14,411 bases of DNA, from positions 1 through 14,411 of the forward strand of contig JBOGFJ010000310.1 of the NCBI GenBank assembly GCA_050743385.1, in the 5' to 3' direction. The notes under the pieces are model-generated. The model saw only the letters and a program-made list of their open reading frames with translations, had not been told where the DNA came from and ran no database searches. Position numbers and translations under genes: made by a program. This DNA comes from JACDBD01 sp050743385. GTDB taxonomy: Bacteria; Actinomycetota; Acidimicrobiia; IMCC26256; JACDBD01. Every line of letters begins with the position of its first letter. The stretch's first letter is position 1. This document shows positions 12,351 to 14,411 of this stretch, piece after piece.

Positions 12351-14411
12351 GTGAGCCAGCCACAACGATTCGGCTACCAGGCCGCGCTCGACGGTCTTCG
12401 GGCCGTGGCCGTGGGATCGGTCGTCGCCTACCACCTCGGCCTGGGGTGGGCCGGCGGCGGCTTCCTCGGCGTCGACACCTTCTTCGTCCTGTCGGGTTAC
12501 CTCATCACGTCCCTGCTCCTCATCGAGTGGGCCGCGACGGGCACGATCGACTTCGCCGCCTTCTGGGTGCGACGCGCCCGCCGACTCCTGCCTGCGTTGC
12601 TCCTCGTGCTGGCCGCGATCGCGACCTATGCCGCGCTGGCCGTCCCCGCCGACGAGCTGAGCAAGCTGCGCGCCGACGGCGTGGCCACCCTCTTCTACGG
12701 CGCGAACTGGCGCCTCGTCTTCTCGGGCGAGTCGTACTTCGATCTCTTCGCTCAGGCGTCGCCGTTCCGTCACGCCTGGTCGCTCGCGATCGAAGAGCAG
12801 TTCTACATCGTGTGGCCACTGGTCACCTACGCGGCCATGCGCATCGCCCGCGGTCGCCGCTGGGCACTCGGCGTTGTGTGCGTGGGTGGGACCGCGGCAT
12901 CGATCCTGGCCATGTCGGCGCTGTACGAGCCGGGCGACGATCCGTCCCGCGCGTACTACGGCACCGACACCCGCGCCCACGGACTGCTCATCGGCGTGAG
13001 CCTCGCGATCCTGCTTGCGCGCTGGGCGCCACGCACCGCCGTCGCCCGCGCGTCCGTCCGTGCGCTGGCGTTGGTCGCGGCGACGTACATGCTCGTCGCG
13101 TTCGTCGTCATCAGCGACACCGACTCGTGGATGTACCGGGGCGGCTACGCCGTCTTCCACGTCGCCGTCGCCATCGTCATCGCCGCCGTCATCCAACCGG
13201 GTGGCTTCGCGCTCCGGCGGATCCTCTCCACCTCCGTGTTCGTGTGGATCGGGAAGGTCTCCTACGGCCTGTACCTGTGGCACTGGCCCGTGATCGTGGC
13301 GATGACGCCCCGTCGCACCGGCCTCGACGGGACGGCGCTGAACCTCACCCGCGTCGCCGTCACCCTCACGGCTGCGACGCTGTCGTTCTACCTCGTCGAG
13401 CAGCCGATCCGGAGGGGCGCGCTCACCCGGCTGCACCCGCGCGCCTCGTTCGCGGTGGCGCCCACCGCGTTCCTGGCTGCCGGGCTGGCGGTCCTGCTCG
13501 CGACGGCCGGTGCGAAGCCGCCCCCCGACTTCCTGCGCGCCGATCCCGGCAAGATCATCAGCAGCGCCGCCGACTCGGTGCCCCGAGGGCCCGGCCTGGG
13601 GAGCCTGGCCGCGACTGCGGCCATGGCCCCCGTTGCCGTGATCGCCGCGTCCCCGCCCGCGTCACCAGACGCGGTCGGCGACGTCGCCACTCCCGGGCAA
13701 CCGCGCGTGCTGCTGGTCGGCGACTCGGTGGCGCACAGCCTCTACCCCTTCCTGCAGAGCGCGGCCGACGCCCGGGGACTCCCCCTCGACCGGCTCACGG
13801 TGGCCGGGTGCGGCATCGCCGGTGGTGTCACCACGGACGAGAACGGAACGCCGTACGAATGGGCCGCGACCTGCAACGAGGGTGTGCCATCGGCCCAGGA
13901 GGAGGCCGTCGCGTCGCTCCAGCCCGACGTCGTGCTCTGGCTGAGCATCTGGGAGACATCCGACCGCATCCTCGACGGGCGCCTCGTGCGCTTCGGCACC
14001 GAGGCCGGTGACAAGGCGCTCATGCGCGAGATCGACGCGGCGGCGAAGCGGCTCACCGCCGGCGGAGCCCGGCTGCTGCTCACGCTCCTGCCCCTCCCGG
14101 CCGCCGACCCCGAGATCCCTCCCACCATCGACTACGCACCCGACATCCGGCATCTCAACCGCTTGCTCAGGGAGTACGCCGCTGCTCATCCCGAGACGAC
14201 CGAGGTCTTCGATCTCGCCGAGCTCGTGTGCCCCGACGGGCCGCCGTGCCCGGCCGAGGTTGCAGGCGTGCGGCCCCGACCGCGCGACGGCATCCATTAC
14301 GAGGGCGACGGTGCGACCTGGGTGGCCGGCCAGCTCGTGCCGCGGCTGCTCGAGTACGGCGTCCCCACGCCGGCCGCGGCCGCGGCCACGGCGACGGCCG
14401 ATGTGAGAACC
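12351..14411 (+). CDS. OatA-like membrane acyltransferase with C-terminal SGNH domain (open at window edge)
   Basis: The frame is open for 687 codons and has no stop before the edge. Residues about 8-380 form the multi-pass Acyltransferase-3 domain: LDGLRAVAV, AYHLG with His28, FLGVDTFFVLSGYLIT, RHAWSLAIEEQFYIVWP (E148, E149), YGLYLWHWP (His311) and LVEQPIRRG. A further helix (about 365-385) and a linker lead to an extracytoplasmic SGNH hydrolase domain from about 450, with LLVGDSVAHS (Ser459) and PRDGIHYEGDG (Asp646, His649). Cysteines in AGCG, ATCNEG and VCPDGPPC may form disulfides. Proteins of this layout O-acetylate peptidoglycan, polysaccharides or other surface glycans by passing an acyl group across the membrane; the acceptor here is unknown. 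The Ala-rich end (AAAAATATA) suggests the protein ends soon past the edge. Start GTG is supported by GGAGGG. Confidence 0.93.
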   Translation, partial: MSQPQRFGYQAALDGLRAVAVGSVVAYHLGLGWAGGGFLGVDTFFVLSGYLITSLLLIEWAATGTIDFAAFWVRRARRLLPALLLVLAAIATYAALAVPADELSKLRADGVATLFYGANWRLVFSGESYFDLFAQASPFRHAWSLAIEEQFYIVWPLVTYAAMRIARGRRWALGVVCVGGTAASILAMSALYEPGDDPSRAYYGTDTRAHGLLIGVSLAILLARWAPRTAVARASVRALALVAATYMLVAFVVISDTDSWMYRGGYAVFHVAVAIVIAAVIQPGGFALRRILSTSVFVWIGKVSYGLYLWHWPVIVAMTPRRTGLDGTALNLTRVAVTLTAATLSFYLVEQPIRRGALTRLHPRASFAVAPTAFLAAGLAVLLATAGAKPPPDFLRADPGKIISSAADSVPRGPGLGSLAATAAMAPVAVIAASPPASPDAVGDVATPGQPRVLLVGDSVAHSLYPFLQSAADARGLPLDRLTVAGCGIAGGVTTDENGTPYEWAATCNEGVPSAQEEAVASLQPDVVLWLSIWETSDRILDGRLVRFGTEAGDKALMREIDAAAKRLTAGGARLLLTLLPLPAADPEIPPTIDYAPDIRHLNRLLREYAAAHPETTEVFDLAELVCPDGPPCPAEVAGVRPRPRDGIHYEGDGATWVAGQLVPRLLEYGVPTPAAAAATATADVRT

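Overview
The window is very G+C-rich (roughly 70% by eye), gene-dense DNA from what looks like an actinobacterium. The clues are the hisI-trpE-trpC-trpB gene order, GTG starts, many genes without a Shine-Dalgarno sequence, an AbiEi/DUF559 nuclease and an OatA-like acyltransferase. A lineage such as Acidimicrobiia is possible, but the sequence alone does not settle it.

Layout. Positions 1-7527 on the minus strand hold a split histidine/tryptophan biosynthesis cluster. In transcription order it runs hisI, trpE and ygfZ (joined by 4-nt stop/start overlaps), then a gap holding a plus-strand family-1 glycosidase, then trpC, trpF, a membrane-anchored ECF sigma factor, and the first 42 codons of trpB, which leaves the window at position 1. 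HisI is a late step of histidine synthesis. TrpE, TrpC, TrpF and TrpB act between chorismate and tryptophan. No trpD, trpG or trpA lies here.

Positions 7528-14411 hold unrelated genes: oligopeptidase B (+), a two-domain AbiEi-like/DUF559 nuclease (-), a double-hotdog thioesterase (-), a small alpha/beta hydrolase (+), and an OatA-type acyltransferase-SGNH protein (+) that runs off the right edge.

Two patterns stand out. First, seven genes have a TANNNT -10-like hexamer only 6-9 nt before the start codon and no convincing ribosome binding site. This suggests leaderless mRNAs, and it lets two divergent gene pairs fit promoters into 27 and 40 bp. Second, the DUF559 nuclease gene lies between two same-orientation copies of a long palindrome with arms GTTTTGGCGTCA/TGACGCCAAAA, which resembles a nuclease gene carried between repeats. 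The sigma factor, fused to a zinc-finger anti-sigma-like segment, a membrane helix, a 13-proline linker and an exported domain, is also notable. I saw no rRNA, tRNA, CRISPR array, insertion sequence or prophage.
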